The notes beneath the pieces were generated by a model. That model saw only the letters and a list, made by a program, of their open reading frames with translations. It had not been told where the DNA came from and searched no databases. A DNA stretch of 28,715 nt. Source: an uncultured Christensenella sp. GTDB lineage: Bacteria; Bacillota; Clostridia; Christensenellales; Pumilibacteraceae. The DNA lies in assembly GCA_910577995.1 (NCBI GenBank), contig CAJTND010000002.1:159586-188300 (forward strand). Reading direction: 5' to 3'. The position numbers were made by a program, and so were the translations under genes. How positions within the stretch are numbered: position 1 is the stretch's first letter; every line of letters starts with the position of its first letter. Below are positions 1 through 6,945 of this stretch, in pieces.

Positions 1-38
1 CCGACGCGCCCGCCGATGTTCCCGAAGATAAAGAGTAA
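1..38 (+). CDS. C-terminal end of an upstream protein (partial)
   Basis: An open frame enters from the left edge (reading from base 3) and stops at TAA 36-38. It encodes the short acidic tail DAPADVPEDKE. Too little is visible to name the gene. Support is indirect: the frame is open, its composition matches the charged tails seen on other proteins of this window, and a rho-independent terminator follows 22 bases after the stop. Confidence 0.45.
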   Translation, partial: DAPADVPEDKE

Positions 39-60
39 CGTACGATAATTGATCATAAAC

Positions 61-93
61 AAAAAAGACCGACGTAAAATCGTCGGTTTTTTT
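61..93. terminator. Bidirectional rho-independent terminator
   Basis: A perfect 7-bp stem (ACCGACG 68-74, CGTCGGT 81-87) has a 6-base loop, is preceded by a run of A and followed by seven T. The flanks allow it to act in both directions: for the plus-strand gene ending at 38 and for the minus-strand ATPase gene ending at 122. Confidence 0.85.
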
Positions 94-121
94 GTTGCGA
101 AAATCGAGTTTCAAAAGTCTG

Positions 122-841
122 CTAAGTATCGTTTCGATCGTCGAAAATGTACTTTTGCATCTTTTCCGGACATTCCAAAAAGTGCTTGTAAATATTGTAT
201 ATATCGGTATCTTTATATGCGACGGGCATAAGACCGTTGTCGACGTTGAGAATTTGCGCGTTGCGGTAGGACAACAGGATGGGCGAGTGCGTAGCGATTA
301 TGAACTGCGCGCCGCTTTGTTCGAGCGTGTACAGCCTGTACAGCAGGCGTATTTGGTTGTTGGGCGACAGCGCGGACTCGGGCTCGTCCATCAGATACAG
401 TCCGTTGTCGCTGAACCCGTCGAACAGCCTGTTGAAGCTTTCGCCGTGCGAGCCCAAGTGCAGGCTCTCTTCCCAGCCTGCGTTATACTCGTAAAAGGCG
501 TTTGCCATGGTGTAGTACGATTCGGCGCGCAGGAAGTATTTCCATTTGGGTATGCGTCCCGATTTGAACAGCGTCAAGTATTCATTCAGCTCGGATGTGG
601 AGTCCACGGTGCTGTACGACATGTTTCGAGAGCCGCCCTCTGCGCTAAGTCCGATGCACTTAGCCAAAGCCTCGACTATTGTCGATTTGCCCGAGCCGTT
701 TTCTCCTACCAAAAATGTGACGGGCTTCTCGAATTCGAGCTCCGTCAATCCATGTATAGCGGGTATGGAAAACGGGTATTCGTCAAAGTCCTTGACTCTT
801 TCGCGGTTCAAACGAAACCCTTTTATAAACAGATCGTTCAA
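122..841 (-). CDS. AAA family ATPase of the COG3910 / ABC-ATPase-like type
   Basis: This is a 239-residue stand-alone ATPase with the fold used by ABC and SMC/RecF-like proteins. Visible motifs are Walker A GENGSGKST (46-54), a signature-like LGSHGES segment (129-135), Walker B LYLMDEPES (148-156) and a switch histidine in ATHS (183-186). There is no membrane or long coiled-coil segment. The family (predicted ATPase, COG3910) is widespread but its role is poorly defined, so no function is assigned. The start is TTG at 841, chosen because AGAGAGG lies 9 bases upstream. It is the last gene of a minus-strand trio, starting 15 bases after the flavoprotein gene stop, and is followed by the terminator at 61-93. 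The ATPase fold is certain; the biological role is unknown. Confidence 0.85.
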   Translation of the reverse strand: MNDLFIKGFRLNRERVKDFDEYPFSIPAIHGLTELEFEKPVTFLVGENGSGKSTIVEALAKCIGLSAEGGSRNMSYSTVDSTSELNEYLTLFKSGRIPKWKYFLRAESYYTMANAFYEYNAGWEESLHLGSHGESFNRLFDGFSDNGLYLMDEPESALSPNNQIRLLYRLYTLEQSGAQFIIATHSPILLSYRNAQILNVDNGLMPVAYKDTDIYNIYKHFLECPEKMQKYIFDDRNDT

Positions 842-856
842 TTTCGGTGACCTCTC

Positions 857-1333
857 TTAAACGCGCGGATTATCGAATCTGCGCTTGCCCGTTATTTTAT
901 CTATTGTTACTTTGTATACGGCGACCGCGTCGGTCATCACGCATTTATCTGCGTCGTAGCCATCGATGCCGCAATGCGCGAGCAGGAGCTTTATCCCATG
1001 AACGGCTTGCTCTCCATAGACCCTTTCGGTGTGACCGTAGGCGATGACGCTCTTATAATCCGCAGTCACGCCGTGTTCGGTCTTTACGTAACCGTCGAGC
1101 ATGTCGGCTTCCACAGCGACGCGGTCGTTCCGCGCGATAAGGTCGACTTTTTTGCCTTGTTTGGCGCAGTGGAAGTATATAGTCAGACAACCGTCGGTGT
1201 TTTCCCAGCCGAACGACAACGGAACGATATAGGGGAACGGTTCGTCGTGCAGTGCGAGCCTTATCACCTGACAGCTGTCGAGAAGTTCCGTCATTGTCGT
1301 TATGTCTTTTATCTCGCGTTGTGACAGCCGCAT
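857..1333 (-). CDS. NimA-like FMN-binding split-barrel protein (pyridoxamine 5'-phosphate oxidase family)
   Basis: The 158-residue protein matches small flavin-binding split-barrel proteins, often annotated as nitroimidazole resistance (NimA) or pyridoxamine-phosphate-oxidase-related. Supporting segments are the strand-turn PYIVPLSFGW (34-43) and the following IYFHCAKQGKKVDLI (52-66), where this family contacts the FMN phosphate. It is expected to be a cytoplasmic flavin reductase or oxidase with an unknown substrate. Start ATG 1331-1333 shares one base with the stop of the upstream kinase gene (TAATG), so the two are probably translationally coupled. The true substrate cannot be read from sequence, and drug resistance should not be assumed. 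Confidence 0.85.
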   Translation of the reverse strand: MRLSQREIKDITTMTELLDSCQVIRLALHDEPFPYIVPLSFGWENTDGCLTIYFHCAKQGKKVDLIARNDRVAVEADMLDGYVKTEHGVTADYKSVIAYGHTERVYGEQAVHGIKLLLAHCGIDGYDADKCVMTDAVAVYKVTIDKITGKRRFDNPRV

Positions 1334-1773
1334 TATCTACTACCTATATCCTCGATAAAAGCGCAGACTTCGGCGGGATCGCCCGATACGCCGTCGTATT
1401 CTATATCGTGATTTTCCGCGTCGAATACGCCGTGATTGCGTATGAGCATTTGTTCGACGGGCGGTGGCAGGTTGCCGCGCAGTCTTTTTTTGAAACGGTC
1501 TTTTATCGTTTCTATATCCGCTTTGACGAGTATCCTTATCGCGCCGTCGGGAAGCAGGGCGATATGTTGTTTTTCGGAAATGACGTAGATCATATTATCG
1601 CCCGAAACGGCGTTTGCAAGCTTAGCCCTGAACGCCTTTTCCGCCTCGCACTCCGACTTCGCCAGGCGCAGATAGTCCTTGCCTGTCACAGTTTCCGCGC
1701 CGATGACTTTTTGTATCTCGGTCGCGAGCGTGGATTTGCCGCTGCAATTTTCTCCGATTATGGCTATGACCAT
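1333..1773 (-). CDS. Small P-loop kinase-like ATPase (AAA_33 / nucleotide-kinase fold)
   Basis: The 146-residue protein opens with a P-loop at once (MVIAIIGENCSGKST, Walker A 7-15) and has an arginine/lysine-rich lid-like segment (RFKKRLRGNLPPP) in the second half, as in nucleoside monophosphate, shikimate and related small-molecule kinases. The substrate is unknown. The frame stays open upstream to 1806, but ATG at 1773 was chosen because AAAGGAGAA sits 7-8 bases before it; the longer start would lie inside the tRNA terminator. It heads a three-gene minus-strand set with the NimA-like and ATPase genes. Only about 20 bases separate this start from the tRNA terminator, so no separate promoter is evident. 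Confidence 0.8.
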   Translation of the reverse strand: MVIAIIGENCSGKSTLATEIQKVIGAETVTGKDYLRLAKSECEAEKAFRAKLANAVSGDNMIYVISEKQHIALLPDGAIRILVKADIETIKDRFKKRLRGNLPPPVEQMLIRNHGVFDAENHDIEYDGVSGDPAEVCAFIEDIGSR

Positions 1774-1795
1774 TGCTTGCTTCTCCTTTGATAGT

Positions 1796-1830
1796 AAAAA
1801 CCCCAAACGGTTTATCCGTTCAGGGTTTTT
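1796..1830 (-). terminator. Rho-independent terminator after tRNA-Val
   Basis: On the minus strand a hairpin forms between AAAAACCCTGAACGG and CCGTTTGGGGTTTTT, with one mismatch, a short loop and five T at the end. It sits 5 bases after the tRNA 3' end. The plus strand also ends in five T, so the hairpin could work in both directions. Confidence 0.75.
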
Positions 1831-1834
1831 GGGG

Positions 1835-1910
1835 TGGTGGGCAATGAGGGACTCGAACCCCCGACTTTCTCCACGTCAAGAAGACACTCTCCCAGCTGAG
1901 TTAATTGCCC
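1835..1910 (-). tRNA. tRNA-Val, anticodon GAC
   Basis: The 76-base cloverleaf has the CCA end encoded. The acceptor stem is GGGCAAT with ATTGCCC, discriminator A. The D stem is ACTC/GAGT with an AGCTGGGA loop. The anticodon stem is TCTTC/GGAGA (one U-G pair) with loop TTGACGT, giving anticodon GAC. The variable loop has five bases and the T arm has loop TTCGAGT. All stem lengths are standard. It decodes valine GUC and, by wobble, GUU. Confidence 0.95.
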
Positions 1911-1927
1911 AAACCGTTTACTTGTTA

Positions 1928-1956
1928 AGTTTAATATATTTCGCGCTTTTTGTCAA
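1928..1956 (-). promoter_or_regulatory. Sigma-A-type promoter for tRNA-Val
   Basis: On the minus strand a perfect -35 TTGACA (1951-1956) is followed after 17 bases by TAAACT (1928-1933), 17 bases before the tRNA 5' end. It may also supply the downstream kinase-NimA-ATPase genes by read-through of the tRNA terminator. Confidence 0.65.
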
Positions 1957-1965
1957 GCGGTTTAC

Positions 1966-1994
1966 TTGTATTTGTTGCGAATATGTGATAAAAT
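1966..1994 (+). promoter_or_regulatory. Extended -10 promoter for the dtd-queH-uvrC-hprK operon
   Basis: A weak -35 TTGTAT (1966-1971), 17-base spacer and -10 TAAAAT (1989-1994) preceded by the TGA extension. Only six bases separate the -10 from the dtd ATG, which puts the expected transcription start on or next to the A of the start codon. No ribosome binding site is visible. Confidence 0.55.
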
Positions 1995-2000
1995 AAATCC

Positions 2001-2447
2001 ATGAAAGCGGTGATCCAGCGCGTAAACGGCGCAAAACTCTCGGTAAACGGTGAGGCGGTAGCGTCCGTCGGGCGCGGGCTCGTCGTTTATGTAGGGATAG
2101 AACAGTCCGATACGGAAGCGGACATCGTTGCGTTTGCGTCCAAGCTGGTCGCGCTCAGGATATTTGCCGACGGCGACGGCAAGATGAATCTTTCCGTGAC
2201 CGACGTCGGCGGCGATATTTTGCTTGTGTCGAATTTCACCCTGTGCGCGGATATATCGCACGGCAACCGCCCGAGCTTTACAGGTGCGATGCGGCCTGCG
2301 GCGACGGCGAGCGTCATGTTCGATCGCGTCGTCGACGTCGTTACCGATCTTATGCGCGGTCGCGGCGGCGCTGTCGGGCGCGGGATATTCGGTGCGGACA
2401 TGACCATTGAACAGGTCAACGACGGACCGGTGACGATTATTTACTGA
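2001..2447 (+). CDS. dtd: D-aminoacyl-tRNA deacylase
   Basis: Dtd hydrolyses D-amino acids wrongly attached to tRNA and acts as a chiral proofreading enzyme in the cytoplasm. The 148-residue length is typical. Recognised motifs are the start MKAVIQRV, the active-site strand SNFTLCAD (77-84, with the catalytic Thr), NRPSF (89-93) and the Gly-cisPro loop NDGPVTIIY near the C-terminus. The usual active-site wording is SQFTL, so Asn replaces the Gln. The start at 2001 has no Shine-Dalgarno sequence and lies six bases after a -10 box. It is the first gene of an operon; queH begins one base after its stop. Confidence 0.93.
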   Translation: MKAVIQRVNGAKLSVNGEAVASVGRGLVVYVGIEQSDTEADIVAFASKLVALRIFADGDGKMNLSVTDVGGDILLVSNFTLCADISHGNRPSFTGAMRPAATASVMFDRVVDVVTDLMRGRGGAVGRGIFGADMTIEQVNDGPVTIIY

Positions 2448-2448
2448 C

Positions 2449-3054
2449 ATGTTTTTTTCGGGCGATATCAAGGATAAAAAACTGCTGTTGCACGCCTGCT
2501 GCGCGCCGTGCAGTCTCGGTTGTATCGCGCCGCTCTTGTCCGAGGGCGCTCTTATTACTTTGTTCTATTACAATCCGTGCATAATCGACGGCGAGTTCGA
2601 GCGTCGGCTCGATGCGCTCGAAACCGTGGCGAAGCACTTCGGGCTCGAGCTCGTCGCGCCAGAGCATGACTACCGCGGTTATCTGTCCTACGCGTCGCCG
2701 CTTGCCGATGAGGGCGAGGGCGGCGGACGTTGCGCTTTGTGCATGGGCGACCGCATAAAAGCGGCGGCGGTGTATGCCGCGGAAAACGGGTTCGACGCGT
2801 ACTCAACGACGCTAAGCGTATCGCCGCACAAGAGCAGTAAGCTAATATTCTCGCTTGCGGAGGAGCTCGGCGTCCGCGGCATCGGCGCACCGTTCCTTCC
2901 GCGCGATTTCAAAAAACGCGACGGGTTCAAGCGGTCGGTCGAGCTGTCGAAAGAGCTCGGCATCTATCGCCAAAGGTTTTGCGGCTGCGAGTTTTCTCTT
3001 GCCGAGGCGGAGCGCGCGAGCGCGGCTACGGCGGAAAGGCGGGGCGTTGTATGA
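2449..3054 (+). CDS. queH: Epoxyqueuosine reductase QueH
   Basis: QueH performs the last step of queuosine synthesis, reducing epoxyqueuosine in the tRNA anticodon (the non-QueG version; DUF208 family). The 201-residue length fits. Diagnostic elements are HACCAPCS (15-22), YYNPC (40-44), a CALC pair (Cys95, Cys98), the STTLSVSPHKS segment (119-129) and the C-terminal RQRFCGCEFS (174-183). Several of these cysteines bind the Fe-S cluster in characterised members. It starts one base after the dtd stop, and its last four bases (ATGA, 3051-3054) overlap the uvrC start. With dtd it makes a small tRNA quality-and-modification pair at the head of a repair operon. Confidence 0.93.
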   Translation: MFFSGDIKDKKLLLHACCAPCSLGCIAPLLSEGALITLFYYNPCIIDGEFERRLDALETVAKHFGLELVAPEHDYRGYLSYASPLADEGEGGGRCALCMGDRIKAAAVYAAENGFDAYSTTLSVSPHKSSKLIFSLAEELGVRGIGAPFLPRDFKKRDGFKRSVELSKELGIYRQRFCGCEFSLAEAERASAATAERRGVV

Positions 3055-5705
3055 GCATAGCGGACAAGCTTAAAGACCTGCCCGATACGCCCGGCGTATA
3101 TATCATGCGCGACGCGACGGGCAAGGTAATTTACGTCGGCAAAGCGGTCGTTCTTAAAAACCGCGTGCGTCAGTATTTCCAGAACACGGAAAAGCCCGTC
3201 AAGGTGCAGGCGATGGTCGACAACATCGCCGACTTCGAGTACATGATAACGCGGACGGAAAAGGACGCGCTCGCGCTCGAAAACAACCTTATCAAGAAGT
3301 ACAAGCCGCACTATAATATACTGCTTAAAGACGATAAGACAAGCCCATATATCCGCATCGACACGCGCGCGGAGTTCCCGTGTATCGAGGTGACGCGGCG
3401 TGTCAAGCGCGACGGCGCGCGGTACTTCGGACCGTTTATCGGCGTGTCGGTGCGCGACGTGATAGCCGTTTTGCAATCGGTCTACCGCATACGCACGTGC
3501 ACGGGCAAGCTGAAAAAACGCGCGCGCCCGTGCCTGTTCCACGACCTCGATCTGTGCCTTGCGCCGTGCTGTGACAAGTGCGACCGCGATGCGTATATCA
3601 AAGCAGTCAACGGCGCGGCGTCCTTCCTTTCGGGCGGCAGCGACGATATTTCGGGCGTTATAACGCAAAAGATGAACGAGGCGGCGGAAAAAGAGAATTT
3701 CGAGCGCGCAATACAGTACCGCAATCAACTGCGAGTGCTGGAAAATCTCAAAAGCAAAATCGTCGGCGCGCTCGGCAACATCGTCAACATCGACGCGTTC
3801 AGTTATACCGACAACGGCATTTACGGCGCGGTCAGCGTGTGCATAGTCCGCGGCGGCAAGATGATGGGCGTCAAGAATTACATTATCGACGAGCCGCAGG
3901 TCTTCGGCGGCGACATGACGACTTTCCTGCCGCAGTATTATTCGATGACCAACGAGTTGCCCGACGAGATCTGCTTGCAGGACGAGATAGACACGGCGGC
4001 GCTCGAGGAGTATTTTTCGTCGGTATTCTCAAAACGTCCGTCGATACTGTTCCCGCAAAAAGGCTTGAAGAAAAAGCTGTTGGACACGGCGGCGCAGAAC
4101 TGCTCGGACTTTCTTTTGAAGAGCTCCGACAGGCAGAAGCGCGAGAGCGATATGACATACGGCGCGTGCGGAAGGCTTACCGCCGTGCTCGGCATACCGA
4201 GCGCGCGGCGCATCGAGTGCTATGATATATCGAATATCTCGGGCGAGGATAACGTCGCGTCGCAGGTCGTCTTTATCGACGGGAAAGCGGACAAGGCGCA
4301 ATATAGGCGTTACCGTATCCGCACCGTCGAGGGCGCGGACGACTTCCGCTCAATGTACGAAACGCTTACCCGCAGGCTGACGCATTACAAAAACGGCGAC
4401 GCGGGTTTTGACGAACTGCCCGACCTTATAGTCATCGACGGCGGTATCGAGCAAGTGGAGTTCGCGTCGCGCGCGGCGGACGAACTCGGCGTGCCCGTGC
4501 CGATGGTCGGTCTTGCGAAAAAGGACGAGGAACTGTATCTGCGCGGCGTGCGCGAGCCGATAAAGCTCAAACGCGACGACTACGGACTGAGACTGTTACA
4601 GCGCGTCCGCGACGAGGCGCACCGATTCGCTGTGCTGTATCACAGGACGTTGCGCTCCAAGCGGTACGAAAGCGAGCTGAAATCGGTGAACGGAGTTGGC
4701 GCGGCTACCGTCAAGAAAGTGCTTGCCGCGTTCACTACCCGCACGATAACCGAGGCAAGCGTCGACGAGCTTGCCGAAAAGGCGGGCATTACCAAAGCCG
4801 CCGCCAAGAACATCTATTATTACTATCACCCCGAAGAGGATATCGCAATGAAGGATTATAAGCTGATCGCCGTCGACCTCGACGGCACGATGCTCAACGA
4901 CGAGCTTGCCGTGCCCGAGCGCAATCTCGCGGCAGTGGATGCGTTCCGCGCTCGCGGCGGTATATTCACCGTAGCTACGGGGCGTTCGCCTGGCGGTGTG
5001 ACGCGCTATCTCGCCGCGCTCGGGCTCGATAAATACCCGGTAAAATACGCGTGCAATCTCGGCTGTACTATAATAGACGCGCAGAGCGGCGAGAGCGAAC
5101 TGCTCGGCTTTGTCAAAGGCGATGACGCGGCGCGATTGATACGCTATGCCGCGCCGAGCTGTATGCTCGTACAGCTCTATGACGAGAACGGGTTTCGCAT
5201 AGAACGCAAAACGCCCAAGACCGAGATATATTGCAGCGCAGTCGGCGTGGAAGCCGACGAGGTGGGCGACCTTGCCGCGTATTCCGAAACGAGCGGCAAC
5301 AGAGTAATAAAGGTGCTTTTGATACTCGGCGAAAGCCGCGTCAAGAGCATGATAAAAAAGCTCGAAAAGGAGTTTCCCGAGTTGCAGTTCGTGCAGTCGA
5401 CCGCGCCGCTCCTTGCCAAGCTCAAGGACGGAGACGACGACCCGACTATGATCGAGTGCCTTGCAAAGGGCGCGGATAAGGGCGTTGCTCTCGCGCGTAT
5501 CGCGGCGCATTACGGCGTAGATATTTCGGAAACGATAGCCTTCGGCGACAGCTTCAACGATATCCCGATGATAAAGGCAGCTGGGCTGGGCGTTGCGATG
5601 GGCAACGCGCGTCCCGAGGTCAAAGCCGTCGCCGACGTCGTAGCCGAGACCAACAATGCCGACGGCGTCGCGCGCATCATAGAAAAGTACTGCCTCAACC
5701 GATAG
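3051..5705 (+). CDS. uvrC: UvrC excinuclease subunit fused in frame to a Cof-type HAD phosphatase
   Basis: Residues 1-599 are a complete UvrC: GIY-YIG nuclease domain (about 10-95, with GVYIM and IYVGKA), four cysteines for the Fe-S cluster (150, 161, 169, 173), a UVR motif (about 200-235), an RNase H-like nuclease domain (YDISN 391-395, VIDGG 461-465, DEAHRFAVLYHR 521-532) and a C-terminal helix-hairpin-helix pair (about 540-595). UvrC makes both incisions in nucleotide excision repair. Residues 600-884 are a separate HAD IIB phosphatase. There is no stop between them, but ATG 4848 has its own GAGGA box. Start ATG 3051 is set by the ATGA overlap with queH; the frame is open further upstream but only inside queH. 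Either a genuine fusion or a one-base frameshift at CCCC 4829-4832. Confidence 0.9.
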   Translation: MSIADKLKDLPDTPGVYIMRDATGKVIYVGKAVVLKNRVRQYFQNTEKPVKVQAMVDNIADFEYMITRTEKDALALENNLIKKYKPHYNILLKDDKTSPYIRIDTRAEFPCIEVTRRVKRDGARYFGPFIGVSVRDVIAVLQSVYRIRTCTGKLKKRARPCLFHDLDLCLAPCCDKCDRDAYIKAVNGAASFLSGGSDDISGVITQKMNEAAEKENFERAIQYRNQLRVLENLKSKIVGALGNIVNIDAFSYTDNGIYGAVSVCIVRGGKMMGVKNYIIDEPQVFGGDMTTFLPQYYSMTNELPDEICLQDEIDTAALEEYFSSVFSKRPSILFPQKGLKKKLLDTAAQNCSDFLLKSSDRQKRESDMTYGACGRLTAVLGIPSARRIECYDISNISGEDNVASQVVFIDGKADKAQYRRYRIRTVEGADDFRSMYETLTRRLTHYKNGDAGFDELPDLIVIDGGIEQVEFASRAADELGVPVPMVGLAKKDEELYLRGVREPIKLKRDDYGLRLLQRVRDEAHRFAVLYHRTLRSKRYESELKSVNGVGAATVKKVLAAFTTRTITEASVDELAEKAGITKAAAKNIYYYYHPEEDIAMKDYKLIAVDLDGTMLNDELAVPERNLAAVDAFRARGGIFTVATGRSPGGVTRYLAALGLDKYPVKYACNLGCTIIDAQSGESELLGFVKGDDAARLIRYAAPSCMLVQLYDENGFRIERKTPKTEIYCSAVGVEADEVGDLAAYSETSGNRVIKVLLILGESRVKSMIKKLEKEFPELQFVQSTAPLLAKLKDGDDDPTMIECLAKGADKGVALARIAAHYGVDISETIAFGDSFNDIPMIKAAGLGVAMGNARPEVKAVADVVAETNNADGVARIIEKYCLNR
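4848..5705 (+). CDS. Cof-type HAD-IIB family phosphatase (possible independent product of the uvrC fusion frame)
   Basis: If translated from ATG 4848 this gives 285 residues, the usual size of a stand-alone Cof/YbiV-like sugar-phosphate or cofactor phosphatase. The motifs are complete: motif I VDLDGT (nucleophile Asp10 and Asp12 from this start), motif II VATGRS, a lysine in DKGVAL and motif IV IAFGDSFND, with a C2-type cap between motifs II and III. GAGGA (4836-4840) lies seven bases before this ATG, so separate translation is plausible even within the fusion frame. The substrate cannot be predicted. hprK starts 16 bases after its stop. It is listed separately because a corrected sequence, or internal initiation, would make it a gene of its own. 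Confidence 0.55.
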   Translation: MKDYKLIAVDLDGTMLNDELAVPERNLAAVDAFRARGGIFTVATGRSPGGVTRYLAALGLDKYPVKYACNLGCTIIDAQSGESELLGFVKGDDAARLIRYAAPSCMLVQLYDENGFRIERKTPKTEIYCSAVGVEADEVGDLAAYSETSGNRVIKVLLILGESRVKSMIKKLEKEFPELQFVQSTAPLLAKLKDGDDDPTMIECLAKGADKGVALARIAAHYGVDISETIAFGDSFNDIPMIKAAGLGVAMGNARPEVKAVADVVAETNNADGVARIIEKYCLNR

Positions 5706-5721
5706 AACGGAGGATAAAGCA

Positions 5722-6723
5722 ATGCCGGTCAAAAAAGACGGAGCGAGCTCGAACAAAAAGGATCTGCCCGACGCGAAGACCCTCGCAACGGCGGAGATAG
5801 AGGAGACCGTAAAGGACGTCGATATTTTCGAGTTTGCCGACCGTATGGAGCTCGAGATACTGTATCGCGGCGATAACAGGCGCATACATTTTTGCACGTT
5901 CAACATAAGCCGACCGGGCTTACAGCTCGCGGGATATTATAAACACTTTTCCGCCGAACGCGTGCAGGTGATAGGCGAAATGGAAATGACGTACCTATTG
6001 CAAATGACGCATCAGGCGCGTAAAACCGCATGCGAGGAGTTTTTCAAAAACCCCATTCCGTGCCTTATACTTACCACTGCGACGCCGCCCTGCGAGGAGC
6101 TGCTCTCCGCCGCTAAAAAATTCAACCGCGTGGTGCTGATATCCAAAGTGCGTACCACGATGTTCGTCAATAAGCTGTCGCTGTACCTAAACGAACTGCT
6201 CGCGCCGTCGGTAACGATACACGCCGTGCTGATGGATCTTTACGGCGTCGGCGTGCTCGTAATGGGCGAGTCGGGCATAGGCAAGAGCGAGACCGCCCTC
6301 GAGCTTATCGGGCGCGGGCATAGGCTCGTAGCGGACGACGCCGTGACTATCACGCGCATAGGCGACAGACTGGACGGAACAAGCCCCGAGGTCATACGGT
6401 ATTTTATGGAGGTGCGCGGAATCGGCATAATCGACGTAAAGGCTATGTACGGCGCGGGCGCGGTACAGCTTGTTAAATCGGTCGATATGGTAGTCAGGCT
6501 GGAAGAGTGGAACGACAAGGCGACTTATAACCGCCTCGGCACGCCCGACGAAAAATACTCGATACTCGGCGTAAAAAAACCGCTGTACGTGATCCCCGTC
6601 AAGCCCGGGCGAAACCTTGCGATCATACTCGAAGCGGCGGCGCGCACGCACAGGCTCAACGATCTCGGCTTTTCGGCAATGGACGAGCTTAGCGAGCGAC
6701 TTCGCGGCAACTTCGACAAATAA
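5722..6723 (+). CDS. hprK: HPr kinase/phosphorylase
   Basis: HprK phosphorylates HPr on a serine in response to glycolytic intermediates and removes that phosphate when Pi is high, thereby controlling CcpA-type carbon catabolite repression. The 333-residue protein has an N-terminal domain followed by the kinase domain: His167 just before the P-loop, Walker A GESGIGKS (182-189), VADD (204-207) and the family signature MEVRGIGIIDV (229-239). It carries a charged, probably disordered extension of about 30 residues at the N-terminus. Ribosome binding site GGAGG (5709-5713) lies 8 bases before ATG. It is the last gene of the dtd operon and is closed by a strong terminator. Its presence implies HPr and a PTS or at least HPr-based regulation elsewhere in the genome. 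Confidence 0.95.
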   Translation: MPVKKDGASSNKKDLPDAKTLATAEIEETVKDVDIFEFADRMELEILYRGDNRRIHFCTFNISRPGLQLAGYYKHFSAERVQVIGEMEMTYLLQMTHQARKTACEEFFKNPIPCLILTTATPPCEELLSAAKKFNRVVLISKVRTTMFVNKLSLYLNELLAPSVTIHAVLMDLYGVGVLVMGESGIGKSETALELIGRGHRLVADDAVTITRIGDRLDGTSPEVIRYFMEVRGIGIIDVKAMYGAGAVQLVKSVDMVVRLEEWNDKATYNRLGTPDEKYSILGVKKPLYVIPVKPGRNLAIILEAAARTHRLNDLGFSAMDELSERLRGNFDK

Positions 6724-6748
6724 TTTACAACCATACAAATCTTTGAAT

Positions 6749-6777
6749 ACCGACTGTGCAAACGCAGTCGGTTTTTT
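6749..6777 (+). terminator. Rho-independent terminator after hprK
   Basis: Stem ACCGACTG (6749-6756) with CAGTCGGT (6765-6772), extendable by two inner pairs, followed by six T. It closes the dtd-queH-uvrC-hprK operon. Confidence 0.88.
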
Positions 6778-6808
6778 GTTTTATGACAAATAAGCCACAA
6801 AGTGATTT

Positions 6809-6826
6809 ATTTATATCGTTATAAAT
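6809..6826. repeat. AT-rich inverted repeat upstream of the YiiX/ABC unit
   Basis: Perfect 7-bp inverted repeat ATTTATA / TATAAAT with a TCGT centre. It lies about 55 bases upstream of the -35 box of the next gene, in a 220-base AT-rich gap. It may be an operator, or simply chance in AT-rich DNA. Confidence 0.35.
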
Positions 6827-6879
6827 ATGTATTTTGGCGTAACCTTTCGAATTATGGCTCAATCTTGTAAAAATGCCCA

Positions 6880-6908
6880 TTGACAATGCAATAATTGTGT
6901 GTTATGCT
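6880..6908 (+). promoter_or_regulatory. Promoter of the YiiX-like/ABC exporter unit
   Basis: A perfect -35 TTGACA (6880-6885), 17-base spacer and -10 TATGCT (6903-6908). A separate TATAAT at 6914-6919 lacks a well-spaced -35. The leader is roughly 30 bases and ends in a strong AGGAGGG (6932-6938), seven bases before the start codon. Confidence 0.65.
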
Positions 6909-6945
6909 TGCAGTATAATTATTATAAAAAAAGGAGGGACGCAAA

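Noticed and set aside
1774..1806. Longer start of the P-loop kinase at 1806
   Set aside because: It lies within the tRNA terminator and upstream of the AAAGGAGAA ribosome binding site that serves ATG 1773.
4596..5906. A 436-codon open frame opposite the uvrC-HAD fusion joint, considered as evidence for a different gene layout there
   Set aside because: The plus-strand frames carry complete UvrC and HAD motifs, while the minus-strand translation has none.
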